From contig CAJTYV010000002.1 of NCBI GenBank assembly GCA_910584195.1, forward strand, positions 62,001 through 126,000: a stretch of 64,000 nt of DNA, written 5' to 3'. Below, one piece after another: positions 53,030-63,200 of the stretch; the first letter of the stretch is position 1; every line of letters begins with the position of its first letter. The notes under the pieces are model-generated. The model made no database searches, was not told where the DNA came from, and worked only from the letters and a program-made list of their open reading frames with translations. The DNA comes from an uncultured Ruminococcus sp. (GTDB lineage: Bacteria > Bacillota > Clostridia > Oscillospirales > Ruminococcaceae). Made by a program: the position numbers and the translations under genes.

Positions 53030-53749
53030 TCATCCAAGCTTGCCCGTATCGTATATTTTCTGTAATTCTTCGGAAAATCCGCTTTCGCTTCTTATGTAAA
53101 GCTGCGGTTCTATCTGCATAAACGGCTTTGAACCTTTTTTACCCTCAACTAAAAACAGCCACGGAGCATCGCTTGCTGTTTTTGAAACAAACCGCAGTCT
53201 TTTCGGTTCGATGTTGTTGCTTTTCATTGCAAAAAGCACGTCTGAAAGACGTTCAGGACGGTTGCATACGCAAAGTCGACCGCCGAATTTAAGCAGCCTT
53301 TCCGCCGCCCTGCACACGTCGTCAATATTGCACATTATCTCATGCCTCGCTATTCTCTGAGCTGTTATCTCACTTTGAAAACCTGCATTGTCAGCTTTAT
53401 ACGGAGGATTGCAGGTCACCAAATCAAGCTGACCGAGAGGAGCGTCTCTCCAAAGTTCTTTTAAATCAGCACAGATAGGTATAATACCCGAAGCATCGCT
53501 TTTTTCCATGCCGAGACGAAGCTGCTCTACCGCGCTCTCCTGAATATCAACAGCATATGTCACCTGCGGCGGACGGCTTTTCTGCATGATAAGAGGTATT
53601 ATACCGCAGCCCGTCCCAAGATCGCATACCTTATCCTTTTGACGGTATTTCGAAAAATCTGCCAAAAGAAACGCGTCCGTTCCAAAACGGTGGTTGCTGC
53701 TTGCACAAACATATATTTTTTCGGTAAGCTTTTCAAAATTATATTTCAT
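53030..53749 (-). CDS. tRNA1(Val) A37 N6-methyltransferase-like (TrmN6/YfiC)
   Basis: 239 aa class I SAM methyltransferase. SSNHRFGTDAFLLADF, VCDLGTGCGIIPLIM (SAM motif) and TCNPPYKADN (NPPY, amine methylation) match the YfiC/TrmN6 group, usually encoded next to rsmI in Firmicutes. It shares 1 bp with mnmA and precedes rsmI by 10 bp. Confidence 0.9.
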   Translation of the reverse strand: MKYNFEKLTEKIYVCASSNHRFGTDAFLLADFSKYRQKDKVCDLGTGCGIIPLIMQKSRPPQVTYAVDIQESAVEQLRLGMEKSDASGIIPICADLKELWRDAPLGQLDLVTCNPPYKADNAGFQSEITAQRIARHEIMCNIDDVCRAAERLLKFGGRLCVCNRPERLSDVLFAMKSNNIEPKRLRFVSKTASDAPWLFLVEGKKGSKPFMQIEPQLYIRSESGFSEELQKIYDTGKLG

Positions 53750-54822
53750 CAGACAATAGTTCCTCCGCCGACAACAATGTCCCCGTCATAGAAAACGACT
53801 GCTTGTCCGCTTGTGACGGCACGCTGAGGCTCGTCAAATTCAACCGTATATACGCCGTCCTTACAGGACAAAACGGCAGGACGGTCGTTCTGCGAATAAC
53901 GCGTCTTAGCGGTTATCCTCATAGGCTCGGTTATTTCGGGAACTGAGATAAGATTCACATCTTCTGCTGTGAGAGTTCTTGTGTACAGATCCGTTTCATC
54001 GCCCAGAACTACGGTATTTTCAGCAATATTCTTGCGAACCACGTAAGCCGGTTTTCCGAGAGCTATTCCAAGTCCCTTGCGCTGACCTATAGTATAATTT
54101 ATCAGCCCATTATGTCTGCCGAGTATGTTATTATTTGTATCGACGAAGTTCCCCTTAGGAGAGCTTTCTCCGCTGAATCTCCCGATAAATCCGGCATATT
54201 TCCCGTCGGGAATAAAGCATATATCCTGACTGTCGGGCTTATTTGAATTGACAAGACCGGCTTTTTCCGCAATTTCCCTGACCTGCGATTTTTCGAGGTT
54301 TCCCAATGGAAAAAGAGTATGCGCAAGCTGCTCCTGAGTGAGAGAATACAGAACATACGTCTGATCCTTTGAACGGTCTAACGGGCGTTTCAGAAGATAA
54401 CGTCCGCGCGCCTCGTCATACTCGCGAACAGCATAATGACCCGTTGCAATATAATCAAATTCAAGTTCCATGGCGCGTCTGAGCATTTTATCGAATTTCA
54501 CGTGCCTGTTGCACTCTATACATGGATTTGGAGTTCGTCCGCAAAGGTAGCTTTCAACAAAATGTTTCATAACCTTTTCGCGGAAACATTCCTTGAAGTT
54601 AAACGTAAGATGCTCGAAACCAAGCCGTCTTGCAACGCTTTTCGCATCGAACACATCAGATAATGCACAGCATGTTTTTTCGGGATTTTCGGTTTCTGCG
54701 ACATCTTCGTTACCAAACATTTTCAGCGTTACCCCCATGACCTCATAGCCCTGTTCCTTCAAAAGCAAAGCCGCTGCGGAACTGTCAACGCCGCCGCTCA
54801 TTCCTACCATAACTTTTTTCAT
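53749..54822 (-). CDS. mnmA: tRNA-uridine 2-sulfurtransferase MnmA
   Basis: 357 aa. The PP-loop MSGGVDSSAAALLL, NPCIECNRHVKF (first catalytic Cys), ATGHYA, DQDICF-like DSQDICFIPDG (second Cys) and the C-terminal beta-barrel are complete. It thiolates U34 of Lys, Glu and Gln tRNAs. It overlaps the HAD gene by 4 bp. Confidence 0.97.
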   Translation of the reverse strand: MKKVMVGMSGGVDSSAAALLLKEQGYEVMGVTLKMFGNEDVAETENPEKTCCALSDVFDAKSVARRLGFEHLTFNFKECFREKVMKHFVESYLCGRTPNPCIECNRHVKFDKMLRRAMELEFDYIATGHYAVREYDEARGRYLLKRPLDRSKDQTYVLYSLTQEQLAHTLFPLGNLEKSQVREIAEKAGLVNSNKPDSQDICFIPDGKYAGFIGRFSGESSPKGNFVDTNNNILGRHNGLINYTIGQRKGLGIALGKPAYVVRKNIAENTVVLGDETDLYTRTLTAEDVNLISVPEITEPMRITAKTRYSQNDRPAVLSCKDGVYTVEFDEPQRAVTSGQAVVFYDGDIVVGGGTIV

Positions 54823-55484
54823 TTTATCAGTTCCTCTATTTCATCAAGTCTCATTATGTAATAATCGGCAGTTTCTTCAAGCTGTTCTCTGTCAGGTGCA
54901 GCAGATTCATCATATACCGCCGCTGTACAAAAACCCGCTTTTTTCGCCGTTTCTATACAGTGCAGAGAATCCTCTATTACGAGCGTTTCGGACGGAGAAA
55001 TACCGAGCATTTTCGCTGCGCCGAGAAAAATATCAGGAAATTTCTTGCCTTTCGGATATTCCTTATCGGTCAGCAGAAATGCGGATTTTTCAAGAATTCC
55101 CAGACGATTCAGAGCAGCCTCCGCAAGAGTCTTATACGTAGCTGTAGCTATTCCGTAAGGTATACTGCGGCTGTCAAGGAAATTCAGCAACTCCATCGCA
55201 CCGGGCTTCAAAGGAATATTTTCCTCATATTCTATTCGAACAAGCTCCTCAATACGGTTTATAACATATTTCTGAGTACATTTAAGGTCAAATTCACTTA
55301 TCAATACCTCTGAAGACTGGAAAACCGTCATTTTTTTCAGTCTTTCGGAAATTTCCCTCGGAGGATTCGAAACGCCGTTTTCTATAAGGAATCTCCTGTC
55401 AACGTCATACCACACTTGCATCGAATCTATCAAAGTACCGTCAAGATCGAAAATAATACCTTTTATATCGAGCATTCTGTCCAT
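54819..55484 (-). CDS. HAD-superfamily hydrolase (beta-phosphoglucomutase-like)
   Basis: 221 aa. IIFDLDGTLIDSM (nucleophile Asp), ATATYKTL (motif II), KKFPDIFLGAAKMLGI and VIEDSLHCIETAKKAG (motif IV) define a subfamily IA HAD phosphatase. The substrate is not known. The ATG follows the C39 lipoprotein gene with no gap and overlaps mnmA by 4 bp. Confidence 0.9.
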   Translation of the reverse strand: MDRMLDIKGIIFDLDGTLIDSMQVWYDVDRRFLIENGVSNPPREISERLKKMTVFQSSEVLISEFDLKCTQKYVINRIEELVRIEYEENIPLKPGAMELLNFLDSRSIPYGIATATYKTLAEAALNRLGILEKSAFLLTDKEYPKGKKFPDIFLGAAKMLGISPSETLVIEDSLHCIETAKKAGFCTAAVYDESAAPDREQLEETADYYIMRLDEIEELIK

Positions 55485-56456
55485 TTATTCTGTACCCGGC
55501 AGCTCATTTTGTATACTCTCTTGTATTTTTTTAAGCCACTCAGTCCTTTCTGCCTCTGTAGAATATTCTATACCTGCCGATTCTTCGTTTCCGCACAATA
55601 TAACTGCCTGATTTCCCATAATTGCGTAGATGCGTTCAAATCTTTCCATATCATACTGCACATTTCCTGCCAAGGGATCGGCAACATAAACAATTCCGCT
55701 GTTATAGTCATATCCGTACACTGTGAGACAATGCTGATAAGGATTAAAATAAAAATCTTCACCGCATCCCAGTGTAAACTGAAATTCTTCATATGTCTCA
55801 CGCTGATCGATAGTCGACCATACAATAACAGGTCTGCCCTGTTCAACTTGATAAAAAACTTCCCTCAAAGACATCCCGGTAAGATCAATAGAATACCAGT
55901 CAGAGCCTATCCATGTAAAGTAATAGGAAGCTGCCATTGTAATAACCGGAGCATTGCATCCGAATCCGTTATTTGATCTCGGATCACCGAGATATACATC
56001 ATTCATCGTATAGTATCCATTAATGTCTATCGGCATAAACATATCGCAAAGATCAACTTTATCAATATCAAATCCGTAAAAATTTAAAGTCTGGGCAAGA
56101 GCAGTTATTTCACAGCCAGTTGGAAGTTCGGGATTTTGCATTACAGTTTCAAATCCGTCAATAACACAAGGATCTGAAAGTTTATATCCGTCAGGCATAT
56201 AAGGATCTATCTCGATATGCTCCGGCGCTCCGATCTGCACAGAAACATTCTCTTCAATGTATTTTTCCTCGCCATCGGTTGCATTCTGATAATCCGTGAC
56301 CGATTCCGTTACAGGCTCTGACGATATTTCAATTTGAAATCCGGAATTAGCAGGAAAATCATTAAAATTTGCCCCTTCTCTTTTAACAGTTCTTCCGCAT
56401 GAAACAACAGAAACGACCGACAGAAACGCTGTAATTGAACATATTATTTTTTTCAT
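55485..56456 (-). CDS. Lipoprotein with C39-like peptidase domain
   Basis: 323 aa. Lipobox SVVSC (Cys20) anchors it outside. After an acidic linker the Peptidase_C39_2-type domain has PTGCEITALAQTL (Cys115), a His in YQHCLTVYGYD and an Asp in YVADPL, a plausible papain-like triad. Such proteins are common in Firmicutes but their substrates are unknown; a bacteriocin-export role is unlikely because there is no ABC transporter fusion. It is 3 bp after tmcAL. Confidence 0.85.
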   Translation of the reverse strand: MKKIICSITAFLSVVSVVSCGRTVKREGANFNDFPANSGFQIEISSEPVTESVTDYQNATDGEEKYIEENVSVQIGAPEHIEIDPYMPDGYKLSDPCVIDGFETVMQNPELPTGCEITALAQTLNFYGFDIDKVDLCDMFMPIDINGYYTMNDVYLGDPRSNNGFGCNAPVITMAASYYFTWIGSDWYSIDLTGMSLREVFYQVEQGRPVIVWSTIDQRETYEEFQFTLGCGEDFYFNPYQHCLTVYGYDYNSGIVYVADPLAGNVQYDMERFERIYAIMGNQAVILCGNEESAGIEYSTEAERTEWLKKIQESIQNELPGTE

Positions 56457-56459
56457 GAT

Positions 56460-57629
56460 CTACTCCTTACTTATTTCCGTCTTTACTCTGTAATCAGAAC
56501 CGGCAGGGAACATTTTTTCTGCTGCAATACCGTAAATATCCGTTGCTCGTGCCTCAAGCTCAGCAAAACGCTGCGCAGAGCAGCTCAGTCTGCCTAATTT
56601 GGCAAGGGAAGTTCCTAACGGTATTTTCTTTTTATTCTTGGCAGCGGCAAGTATCTCTCTGCCTCTTTCGTTGAATGCAAGCACTCTTGCATAAGGCGGA
56701 GGAGTTTCAGTATCAGTTTTCGTTATCCCTATCAGCAAAGACAATATGACGCGTTTTATGCGAGCCATAGTATAACGCTTTGATTTTACCGAATCAAGAA
56801 GTTCTTCAAGAGATGCCGCTCCATTTCGGTATATACGCTCAGCAAGACCATTAGAATCGCTTATTTTCGATATTTCTTCGATTGAAGCTGTACGAACCCG
56901 ATAAAGCACAACTCGCTCAAGATTTTTCAAAGATGCCGTACAGCCGTCCGTAATAGCATTTTCCCATATCTTAGGCATTGTGCCTTCTGCACTTTCCGAT
57001 GACAAAATGCAGTTGCGTATGTACGATGCGCTGACGTAACCGCCGACATTCTCCATACTGTCGTGAGACGCACCGCTGCGTTTTATGGTAAACGGCAGTA
57101 TATCGCTGTTCAATGACTTCAAAGCGCGGATATATTCAACTCCCAGCAAATTATTCGGCTCGGATATTATTTCCGACGCTTCCTCATCTACATTTTTCAA
57201 TGACTCACACAATGCCCGGGGATAGCTGTATCCTTTTTTCATAAGTACACGAACTTCATCGGAATTTACCAAACCATCAGCTTTTGCCATGGCATTAAAA
57301 AGCTTTTCAACGCTGCCGCATTCGCTGCCGAACGAAAGCTCGTCCGTCACACCAAGACTGTGAAGCAGATATACCGCACCCCATGCAAATTTTTCAGCAG
57401 AAGATAAACAATAAGCCGTCGGAAGCTCAATAACAAGATCTGCTCCCGATTTTACCGCAAGCTCTGCCCTTGTAAATTTATCAAGAATCGCCGCATCGCC
57501 GCGCTGAACAAAATTGCCGCTCATAACTGCAATAATATGAGTTGCGCCGTTTTTTCTCGTTTTTTCTATATGATAAAGATGACCGTTATGAAACGGATTA
57601 TATTCGCATACTATACCGCTGATTTTCAT
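56460..57629 (-). CDS. tmcAL: tRNA(Met) cytidine acetate ligase TmcAL
   Basis: 389 aa. The nucleotidyltransferase motif CEYNPFHNGHLYHI (HxGH), MSGNFVQRGD and DLVIELPT match YlbM/TmcAL, which activates acetate with ATP to acetylate C34 of elongator tRNA-Met. It is directly upstream, in gene order on the chromosome, of ackA, an enzyme of acetate metabolism, though the two have separate promoters. ATG 57629 has AAAGGAGAG upstream. Confidence 0.94.
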   Translation of the reverse strand: MKISGIVCEYNPFHNGHLYHIEKTRKNGATHIIAVMSGNFVQRGDAAILDKFTRAELAVKSGADLVIELPTAYCLSSAEKFAWGAVYLLHSLGVTDELSFGSECGSVEKLFNAMAKADGLVNSDEVRVLMKKGYSYPRALCESLKNVDEEASEIISEPNNLLGVEYIRALKSLNSDILPFTIKRSGASHDSMENVGGYVSASYIRNCILSSESAEGTMPKIWENAITDGCTASLKNLERVVLYRVRTASIEEISKISDSNGLAERIYRNGAASLEELLDSVKSKRYTMARIKRVILSLLIGITKTDTETPPPYARVLAFNERGREILAAAKNKKKIPLGTSLAKLGRLSCSAQRFAELEARATDIYGIAAEKMFPAGSDYRVKTEISKE

Positions 57630-57649
57630 AATAAAGCTCTCCTTTCAGA

Positions 57650-57694
57650 GACTGCACAAATTGTAAGAAAACGCATTCACCCATAGATGCAGTC
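57650..57694 (-). other. Leader hairpin of the tmcAL operon
   Basis: GACTGCA (57688-57694 on minus) pairs with TGCAGTC (57650-57656) across a 31-nt loop, within the roughly 80-nt leader. A modest stem; any regulatory role is speculative. Confidence 0.35.
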
Positions 57695-57714
57695 ACTTAT
57701 AAAAAGCTTTTCTT

Positions 57715-57743
57715 ATTATACCTTTTTCGGAATAAAAAAGCAA
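57715..57743 (-). promoter_or_regulatory. Sigma-A promoter of the tmcAL-rsmI operon
   Basis: Minus strand: -35 TTGCTT (57738-57743), 17-bp spacer, -10 TATAAT (57715-57720). Confidence 0.8.
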
Positions 57744-57824
57744 GTGCTTTTGCAATTATTTTGCAATTTTCGTTATTATCCGCATATTTTCCGAATTTTT
57801 ACGCATAAATTTAAAACATAATTC

Positions 57825-57861
57825 AAAGGCTGCCGCAACTTTCCGTTGTGCGGCAGCCTTT
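57825..57861 (-). terminator. Terminator hairpin after ackA
   Basis: A perfect 13-bp GC-rich stem, AAAGGCTGCCGCA / TGCGGCAGCCTTT, with an 11-nt loop just past the ackA stop codon. The T-run is short on the minus side (CCTTTGAATT) and longer on plus (TTTTTATTTATT), so it could act both ways. Confidence 0.8.
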
Positions 57862-57865
57862 TTAT

Positions 57866-59065
57866 TTATTTTGAAATAAGCGCTAAAGTATCTCTTGCAA
57901 TAAGAAGCTCCTCATTTGTAGGAACTACCCAAACTTCAACCTTTGAATCAGCCGCGGAGATCTTGGCAAGCTTTCCTCTGAGACCGTTATTCACGGATTT
58001 ATCAAGCTTGATACCGAAAAATTCCATATTTTCGCAAACCTGATCTCTTACGTCAAATGCGTTTTCACCGATACCGCCTGTAAACAGAACAGCATCAAGA
58101 CCATTCATTGCAGCGGCATATGAACCGATATACTTTTTGATTTCATATATGAGCATTTCTGATACAAGTCTCGCTCTCTGATTACCATGCTGAGCGGCGT
58201 CCGTAATATCTCGGTTATCCGAGCCAACTCCGGAAACTCCGAGGAAACCTGATTTCTTGTTCATGTAATCGCTCATTTCAGCAGGAGTGAATCCATGTTT
58301 ATCCGCTACAAAAGTAACGGCGGACGGATCTACAGCGCCGGAACGTGTTCCCATAACAACGCCGTCAAGGGGAGTGAATCCCATTGATGTATCTACGGAT
58401 TTTCCGCCGTCAACAGCCGTAATAGACGAACCGTTTCCAAGATGACATGAAACGATCTTCAGATCTTTTATGTCCTTGCCCATGGCTTCTGCAAGAGCTG
58501 CGGAAACAAATCGGTGAGACGTACCGTGGAAACCGTACTTTCTTACATGAAGCTTCTCATAGTCGTCATAAGGCAGACCGAACATATAAGCTTTCGGAGG
58601 CATTGTCTGATGAAATGCCGTATCGAATACGACAACCTGCGGCACATTTTCCGGAATTACGCTTTTACATGCACGAAGAGCAAGTGCGTGAGCATGATTA
58701 TGTACAGGAGCAAGTTCTCTTAATTCATCTATTTTGTCAATGATCTCGTCCGTAACTATTACAGATTTATCGAATATATCCGCACCTTGAACAATACGGT
58801 GACCAACGGCGGAAATTTCATCCATACTGTCAATAACCTTCGCATCGCCTGATGTGAGAGTTTCTACCAGCTTCATAAAAGCTTCCGTATGGGTCGGGAA
58901 AGAACAGTCAGCGTTAAGCTCCCTGCCGTCTGCCGTTTTGTGAGCGATATGACCGTCAATACCGATACGGTCGCAGTTGCCTTTAGCAATAACGCTTTCA
59001 TCTTTCATATCAATAAGCTGATATTTAAGAGACGAGCTTCCTGCATTTACAACCAAAATAATCAT
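57866..59065 (-). CDS. ackA: Acetate kinase
   Basis: 399 aa, full length. ILVVNAGSSSLKYQLID, VVFDTAFHQTMP, YGFHGTSHRFV, HLGNGSSITAV and LFTGGIGENA are the acetate kinase signatures. It makes ATP and acetate from acetyl phosphate, the main energy-yielding step of this fermentation. A pta gene is not next to it. Ribosome binding site AAAGGAAA; own promoter and terminator, so monocistronic. Confidence 0.98.
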   Translation of the reverse strand: MIILVVNAGSSSLKYQLIDMKDESVIAKGNCDRIGIDGHIAHKTADGRELNADCSFPTHTEAFMKLVETLTSGDAKVIDSMDEISAVGHRIVQGADIFDKSVIVTDEIIDKIDELRELAPVHNHAHALALRACKSVIPENVPQVVVFDTAFHQTMPPKAYMFGLPYDDYEKLHVRKYGFHGTSHRFVSAALAEAMGKDIKDLKIVSCHLGNGSSITAVDGGKSVDTSMGFTPLDGVVMGTRSGAVDPSAVTFVADKHGFTPAEMSDYMNKKSGFLGVSGVGSDNRDITDAAQHGNQRARLVSEMLIYEIKKYIGSYAAAMNGLDAVLFTGGIGENAFDVRDQVCENMEFFGIKLDKSVNNGLRGKLAKISAADSKVEVWVVPTNEELLIARDTLALISK

Positions 59066-59105
59066 GATTTAATTTTCCTTTCATTAATAAAGATTTCCAT
59101 ATATA

Positions 59106-59133
59106 ATTATATACTTTTTTAGAAAAAAATCAA
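59106..59133 (-). promoter_or_regulatory. Sigma-A promoter of ackA
   Basis: Minus strand: -35 TTGATT (59128-59133), 16-bp spacer, -10 TATAAT (59106-59111). Apart from this and the plus promoter at 59290, the 59066-59367 interval shows only AT-rich sequence. Confidence 0.75.
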
Positions 59134-59289
59134 GTCTTTTTAAGAAATTTTCAGAAATATTCGTACTTTTTACAGTTTAAGATTATCAATTTACCGTTCA
59201 AGTCAATAATTATAGAATTTATAAGCGCGCAACAGAGCTTTACATCAAAGAAATATCTTGATTTTCACACAATTCTCACTTTTTACCGC

Positions 59290-59318
59290 TTGACTTTTTT
59301 CAAAAAAAAAGGTATAAT
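59290..59318 (+). promoter_or_regulatory. Sigma-A promoter of the proline-rich surface protein gene
   Basis: Plus strand: -35 TTGACT (59290-59295), 17-bp spacer, -10 TATAAT (59313-59318). Near-consensus, so expression could be high. Confidence 0.85.
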
Positions 59319-59367
59319 AAGATTAATAACAAGCAAATCTATTTAATATTTAAAGGTGTTGATTTTT

Positions 59368-60054
59368 ATGAACAGTAAATCAGGCTTTATAGCCGGACTG
59401 AATAAATCCACAAAGATAACCGTGTGTTCATGCATAGGATTTGTCCTGCTGACCTGCCTCATTCTTATTTTCTTTGTTCTGTTTCCTATAACGCCATCGG
59501 AAAAAATTATGGCAAGTATAGGACGTGAAAATGTTGTAAACGGCGGTTCCGGCGGATCTCCTCAAAGTATTTCTCTGGGAGTCGTGACTACTTCCTCCGG
59601 CGATGATACCGAAAGTACAGCTCTCGCAACAGAAAAGCACGTAACTACTACAGCCCGTACAGTTAATATACGCATAACAACGGGATCAGGTTTCCTTTGG
59701 AACGGACGAATTCCAACAGGCGTTACACCCGGAGAAGATTATCCAACCACTGTTGTAGATGATCCTGAGGCTCCTACTCCCGATCCGGGTTATCAAGGCG
59801 GAGGAGAATACCCCGGTATCGATCAGCCCGCAACAACTCCTGTTGACCCTAATCCGGGTATTGATATTCCTCCGGTAACAAATCCGATCGATCCCAATCC
59901 GGGCATTGATATTCCTCCGGCAACAAATCCGATCGATCCTAATCCGGGCATTGACGTTCCTCCGGCAGACGATCCTAATCCACCTGTAGATCCGATCACA
60001 CCAAATGAAAACGGCGGTGGGTCGGCTGACCCCTCACCTGATCCATTAGCTTAG
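59368..60054 (+). CDS. Membrane-anchored proline/aspartate-rich repeat protein, function unknown
   Basis: 228 aa. A short basic N-terminus, one membrane helix (about 20-42), then an extracytoplasmic tail rich in Thr, Pro, Asp and Gly. It holds three near-identical 15-residue repeats, DPNPGIDIPPVTNPI, at about 160-204, and ends in a low-complexity acidic tail. No catalytic domain, cell-wall sorting signal or dockerin is seen. It could be a wall-spanning stalk or spacer. ATG 59368 has AAAGGTG 9 nt upstream; the TTG at 59356 is too close. The gene is monocistronic between two good signals. Confidence 0.75.
   Translation: MNSKSGFIAGLNKSTKITVCSCIGFVLLTCLILIFFVLFPITPSEKIMASIGRENVVNGGSGGSPQSISLGVVTTSSGDDTESTALATEKHVTTTARTVNIRITTGSGFLWNGRIPTGVTPGEDYPTTVVDDPEAPTPDPGYQGGGEYPGIDQPATTPVDPNPGIDIPPVTNPIDPNPGIDIPPATNPIDPNPGIDVPPADDPNPPVDPITPNENGGGSADPSPDPLA
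59845..59979 (+). repeat. Three 45-bp tandem repeats within the proline-rich gene
   Basis: Units at 59845, 59890 and 59935 begin GACCCTAATCCGGG or a close variant. Differences are mostly synonymous in the first two units; the third diverges at its end. Such arrays often vary in copy number between strains. Confidence 0.85.
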
Positions 60055-60070
60055 ATTTAATAATGTTCAA

Positions 60071-60104
60071 ATGTTGTGCAGTAATTCTGCACAACATTTT
60101 TATT
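60071..60104 (+). terminator. Rho-independent terminator after the proline-rich gene
   Basis: A perfect 11-bp stem, ATGTTGTGCAG-TAATT-CTGCACAACAT, is followed by TTTTATTATG. Confidence 0.92.
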
Positions 60105-60141
60105 ATGATATTTACTCACGCCCTGTACGTTTTTACTTAAG

Positions 60142-60171
60142 AAAAAAGAGTTCCGCAAGGAACCCTCTTTT
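60142..60171 (-). terminator. Rho-independent terminator of the pectate lyase gene
   Basis: Minus strand: GAGGGTTCC-TTGC-GGAACTC (with a GG bulge) is followed by TTTTTTCTTAAG. It lies about 75 nt past the stop codon. A-rich flanks could also let it act on plus. Confidence 0.8.
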
Positions 60172-60209
60172 CTTTATATCATTATATTTAAGGAACAAGC
60201 TTTTTATTC

Positions 60210-60240
60210 AAAGCTATGCTTTCAACAAGCAGACAGCTTA
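60210..60240. repeat. Structured intergenic repeat, copy C (truncated)
   Basis: AAAGCTATGCTTTCAACAAG followed by CAGACAGCTTA matches the first 30 nt of copies A and B, then ends at the pectate lyase stop codon. Only the first hairpin remains. Confidence 0.6.
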
Positions 60241-60241
60241 C

Positions 60242-63200
60242 TTATATATAATCCGGAAGCGAGGTGATAATTTTAGCATCCAGCTTCTGAAGTGCAAGAG
60301 CGTCACTTGTCTTAACGCCGTCTCCGGGATTGCAGCAGTCAGCATTTTTCGCACCTTGAGCCGAAAGTCCATATTTGTCAGAATTTCCCAAAGCTTGAAG
60401 GATCGCTGTTGAATCTGCAATAGTTACCTTGCCGTCGCAGTTAGCATCGCCTATAAGTCCCTCATCAACGGGGTCAGTAGGAGTCGGAGGAGCTGTGGTA
60501 GTCGTCTGTGTTCCCGATTCTGAATATACCATGTAGAAGAGATTAGCTGTATCCGCCTTTGTTATCGTATGCTGACCTGCTGCAACATCTGCCGTAATGA
60601 TACCGTTGCCTGAAGCTGTATACTTTGTTCCGTCAAGCTTAACAGTAGCCGAAGGTTCAACGAATACCAGCGTAAGCTTTCCGCCCTTTACCGCATTAAA
60701 AGTGATATTTGTAGCGGATTCCATTTTCAGACATTGAGTAAGCGTTTTTCCGTCATAATTAACAGTTCCCTTGCCTGTTGAAAGATTACCGCTGATCGTA
60801 TAGAAAGAACTTGAAATACCGTTTTCTGTAAAGTTATGAACATATCCTCCCTGAACCGGCGTTGCAGGAGTAGTCGGAACTGCTGATGTTGTCGTTGTCT
60901 GAACAGGTTCCGGATCAGCGGCAGTAGTTGCAGGAGGCGGAGGAGTAACACCATTAGACATATGATAGCCTACGCTTGAATATGTTCCGTTTGAAAGGGT
61001 TTCGGCAAATCCTGACGGATTTGGAGAACCATCGGAATTTCTCCATGCCGAATGGAAATCAGTTCCCATTGACGGAACGCTGAGACTCATAAAGTCTGAA
61101 TCAGCAGGCGTAATAACAGTGCCGAGTTTAGCGCCGTTCGTCATAGTCTCGCTCTTTGCGTAATAATATTTGCTGTTGTAGTAAATTGTGTTTTCAGCTT
61201 TTCCAACAAGCTTGTCGTTGGATACTTTAATTCCCGATGCACCAAGACTTGAAGCCTTACCGGCATTAAGATATGACATTACGTTTGTAAAGAGTGTGGT
61301 CGTATCTGTACAGCGGTAACATGATACGTTCGGCTTTCCGTTTCCGCCTACTCCGTTGTTATAAGCAGTACAGTTCTTTAAGCTTCCAAGCTTTGGATTA
61401 TTGTTGTCGGTAAATCCGCAGTTCAGGTTTTCAAAAGCAAGGCAATTTTCTACAACATGAGCAGAACCCACTCCCGAACCGCCAAGCTTGAATCCATTTC
61501 CGTCACAGTCTCCGTAACCCTCTCCGAATTCGGTAAAGCCGTTTCTGAATGCAATGGAATTCTTTATAGTAACTACACCGATAGGACCTGTTTCAGTCTT
61601 GGCAAATAAATCCCAGCCGTCATCAGAATTATTATAAGCCATACAGCCGTCAAATATGTTGCCCTCGCCGCATGTAAGCTTAGCGGCAAAACCATCGGCA
61701 TTCTCCATAGTAGCATTATCGCAGTTATTCTTAGATGTGCAATTAAGAACAAGATTATATGAGGGCCAATCTGCAATGCCTGCCGCGCTTGTGTTATAGC
61801 GTGAAATCTGAAGACCGGTATCCTGATTATCGTTGAATACCATCATCTCGATCTTATTGTTATTGCCTGAAAGAAGCATTCCGTTGTCAGCCGCCTTGGT
61901 AATCTCAAAACCATAGAAATGCCAGTAATCGCCGTCAAGTGTAACGCCTCTCTTTGAGCCGTTTGCTTCGCCCTGTCCGGAGAAATCCCAGACAACCTTT
62001 GCTCCAGGATAAGCGGAAATAGTCTTATACTTTCCGGCAGATCCGTTATTATTGGAATCTATGAGGATCATTTCGCTGAATTTGTAAGTTCCTTCGAGCA
62101 GATAGATAGTGCCGCCTGCGGAAACAGCCTTTATAGCTGAAAGAACATCTGTAGGAGACTGCATTGTCTTTCCGTCTCCGCCTCCGGATGGCGAACAGTA
62201 AATAACATCACTGCTCGTTATAGGCGGAGGAGTCACAGGGGCTACCGTAACAGGTACTGTTGTAACAACCGGAGGGGGTGTTGTTACAACAGGAGTTGTA
62301 ACGGGAGGATTCGAAATATCCTCTTTAAAACCGGAACCGATCGCAACTATAGAATCATCATAAGCTGTGAGCGCCGCCTTAAGTTCGCTGTTTACAGCAT
62401 AGCTTTCATCATCAACAGAATTATCAAATGTCCACTTAAAGTCACCACCGTCAACGCGGCCTGCTTTGGCTTCAAGTATTGCCGGAACATCCTCAGCGGC
62501 ATCAAGCTTGTAGCTGTACATTCCGCTTTCAGTATCAAAGTTGTTATATGTTGCTCCTCCTGATTTTGCCTTGACCGAAGAAGGTACTTTTTCATCTTTT
62601 GATGAAGCAACATATGCGTCAAAATCGGTGTTATTCTCGCTGTAGGGTACAAATTTCTTTGCGCCTGTAATAACATTTCCGTAAGCCTTGATCATTCCGC
62701 CGGCTTCACCGGAAAGAACAAGTCCGCCCTCTGAACCCTGATTGGAAATAAGCATAGGCTCATTACAGTTTCTGAAATAATTGTTTTCAGCGAATACAGA
62801 AGAACCTGTAGTCGAACCGATACCATACTTTGCGTTTCCGTCGTAATAATTATTATAGCAGTGTACGGTAGCTACTCTTACTCTCGGATGACGTGAATCA
62901 GAGTGGTCATACCAGTTGTGGTGATATGTGATATAGTTTGAAGTATCGCTTGCACTCGCTCCCTGAAGATTGCACTTTCCATTATCAAAGAAGTGATTGT
63001 AAGAATGGGTGATATGATGTGACTTCTTTGTATCCAAAGCGCCGTCTCCCTTTACCTGATCGGCATCCGAACCAGCATCTCCGTAGAAGAAATCACAGTT
63101 ATGAACCCAACAGTATGAATCGCTTTGCTGAAGACCTATATTATCGCCTTCGGAACTGTTGCAGTTCATTGTTCCGATATTTCTTACTTCAACATCAACA

